From NCBI GenBank assembly GCA_938017765.1, contig CALIJH010000131.1:1-7522 (forward strand): DNA of 7,522 nt, written 5' to 3'. Shown here in pieces: positions 6,781 to 7,522 of this stretch. The number at the start of each line of letters is the position of its first letter. Position 1 is the first letter of the stretch. Source of the DNA: an uncultured Leptotrichia sp. Its GTDB lineage: Bacteria; Fusobacteriota; Fusobacteriia; Fusobacteriales; Leptotrichiaceae. Both the position numbers and the translations under genes were made by a program. The notes under the pieces were generated by a model. The model saw nothing but the letters and a program-made list of their open reading frames with translations. It did no database searches and was not told where the DNA came from.

Positions 6781-7404
6781 TTAAATTTCCACATAATTTA
6801 AAAATTTTTCCGAATAATTTATATTTCCACTATCATCTATAAGATAGCCCTCCACTTTCATTTCTTTTGAAAGGGTTTTCATTATTTCCTGAAATTTTTC
6901 AGGCGTTCGGTTAAATAATCCTGTAGAAATTATATCTCCGACAAAAGCACTTTCGGTTACTATTCCTATTTGTCTGTTTTTACCGGGATACCCTGTCTTA
7001 GGACTTATTATATGACCATATTTTTCTCCGTTTATTTCAACATAAGTATTTATTTGATTTGATGTGGAATATGCTTCGTTTGAGATTTCTATATCAAATA
7101 AATCATTGTATTTATCACTGCCTTTGTATATATTATCCGTTATTTTGACTGCATAACCTTTGTCATTTTTTTCAATTTCTTCATCTATTTCAAGTATTTC
7201 CATGCTTTGACTGCATCTCTTCAAATCACTTGAAAATACAACATCCGGCATTTTTTCTCTTTTTTCAAAAAGAATTTTTGCTTTTCTAAGCTGTTCTATT
7301 CCAGTTTCATTTAAATCAGGATCTAAATGTCCAAAATATACTTTTGCTTTATTTAAATCTGTTTCTCCATGTCTTATGAAAATTATTTCTGTATTTTTCC
7401 CCAT
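6781..7404 (-). CDS. Chimeric ORF: histidine phosphatase N-terminus fused to ApbE C-terminus
   Basis: Residues 1-80 are the start of a histidine phosphatase (phosphoglycerate-mutase-like): IIFIRHGETDLN with R11, H12, G13, then LNETGIEQ and FSSDLKRCSQS with R63. The rest of that ~190-210-residue fold, including the acid/base glutamate region and the second catalytic histidine, is missing. From about residue 84 the sequence is the C-terminal third of ApbE (FAD:protein FMN transferase, usually ~330-350 residues): ISNEAYSTS (107-115), YGHIISPKTGYP (129-140; commonly HIIDPKTGYP, so Asp is Ser134 here), then D157 and T161 in GDIISTGLF, the place of the metal-binding ADALSTALF motif. ApbE's N-terminal FAD-binding half is absent. 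The fused frame has no stop, and a ribosome binding site GGAGAA (7419-7414) precedes ATG 7404. Neither enzyme should be functional as built. It is probably the product of a deletion joining two genes, just upstream of rnfC, whose complex normally needs ApbE. An assembly join is the alternative. Confidence 0.8.
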   Translation of the reverse strand: MGKNTEIIFIRHGETDLNKAKVYFGHLDPDLNETGIEQLRKAKILFEKREKMPDVVFSSDLKRCSQSMEILEIDEEIEKNDKGYAVKITDNIYKGSDKYNDLFDIEISNEAYSTSNQINTYVEINGEKYGHIISPKTGYPGKNRQIGIVTESAFVGDIISTGLFNRTPEKFQEIMKTLSKEMKVEGYLIDDSGNINYSEKFLNYVEI

Positions 7405-7444
7405 ATATATTATTTCTCCATTATAATATTTATTTTGATATTCT

Positions 7445-7474
7445 GTAATATTTTTAATTATTGAAAGTAGTCAA
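7445..7474 (-). promoter_or_regulatory. Candidate promoter of the chimeric ORF
   Basis: On the minus strand TTGACT (7474-7469; 5 of 6) is followed after 18 bases by TATTAC (7450-7445; 4 of 6). This gives a start near 7438 and a leader of ~35 bases that contains the GGAGAA ribosome binding site at 7419-7414. If real, it would be the original promoter of the phosphatase gene. Confidence 0.4.
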
Positions 7475-7522
7475 GTGTATTAAAACCCTTTATTTAATAT
7501 TTTTTTCTACATCATACATTTT

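Noticed and set aside
7490..7522. Possible 3' end of an upstream minus-strand gene (KMYDVEKNIK then TAA)
   Set aside because: Only ten codons are inside the window, and two of the three frames close at once, so it cannot be told from chance in AT-rich DNA.
1..7522. CRISPR array, tRNA, rRNA or insertion sequence
   Set aside because: No regularly spaced repeats, no cloverleaf-compatible GC-rich segment, no transposase frame and no terminal inverted repeats were seen on reading either strand.

Overview
The window is AT-rich, and every supported gene lies on the minus strand. Its gene complement (Mfd, Rnf subunits, a small secreted-type esterase family) and Lys/Glu/Ile-rich proteins suggest an anaerobic member of Fusobacteriota, most likely a Leptotrichia-like species. 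That placement is inferred from style and content, not from a marker gene.

In the direction of transcription (right to left) the order is as follows. (1) A 207-residue ORF (6781-7404) joins the first ~80 residues of a histidine phosphatase to the last ~120 residues of an ApbE-type FAD:protein FMN transferase. (2) rnfC and rnfD (5327-6652 and 4230-5327) form a stop/start-overlapped pair encoding two subunits of the Rnf ferredoxin:NAD+ oxidoreductase. The usual rnfG, rnfE, rnfA and rnfB do not follow. (3) mfd (1056 to ~4103) encodes the transcription-repair coupling factor. It is about 100 residues shorter than the E. coli protein, and the loss lies between the UvrA-binding module and the RNA-polymerase-binding module. 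(4) A 5'-truncated alpha/beta-hydrolase (esterase/prolyl-oligopeptidase type) gene remnant begins within ~30 bases of the mfd stop. (5) An A/T- and pyrimidine-rich noncoding stretch (1-279) ends, at the left edge, in a promoter-like array reading out of the window: three phased A7 tracts, a perfect TTGACA and an extended -10.

The most notable theme is an Rnf locus that looks altered for covalent flavin. ApbE normally attaches FMN to a threonine in RnfD and RnfG. Here the only ApbE sequence is a C-terminal fragment fused to another enzyme, RnfD has no recognisable S/T-G/S-A-T flavinylation motif, and rnfG is not in the operon. RnfC keeps both [4Fe-4S] cysteine clusters and its flavin/nucleotide motifs, and both rnf reading frames are intact, so the locus is not simply dead. 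Remnants of genes that lost their 5' ends lie on both sides of the rnfCD-mfd block, which suggests past deletions or rearrangements at both ends. No RNA gene, CRISPR array or insertion sequence was recognised.
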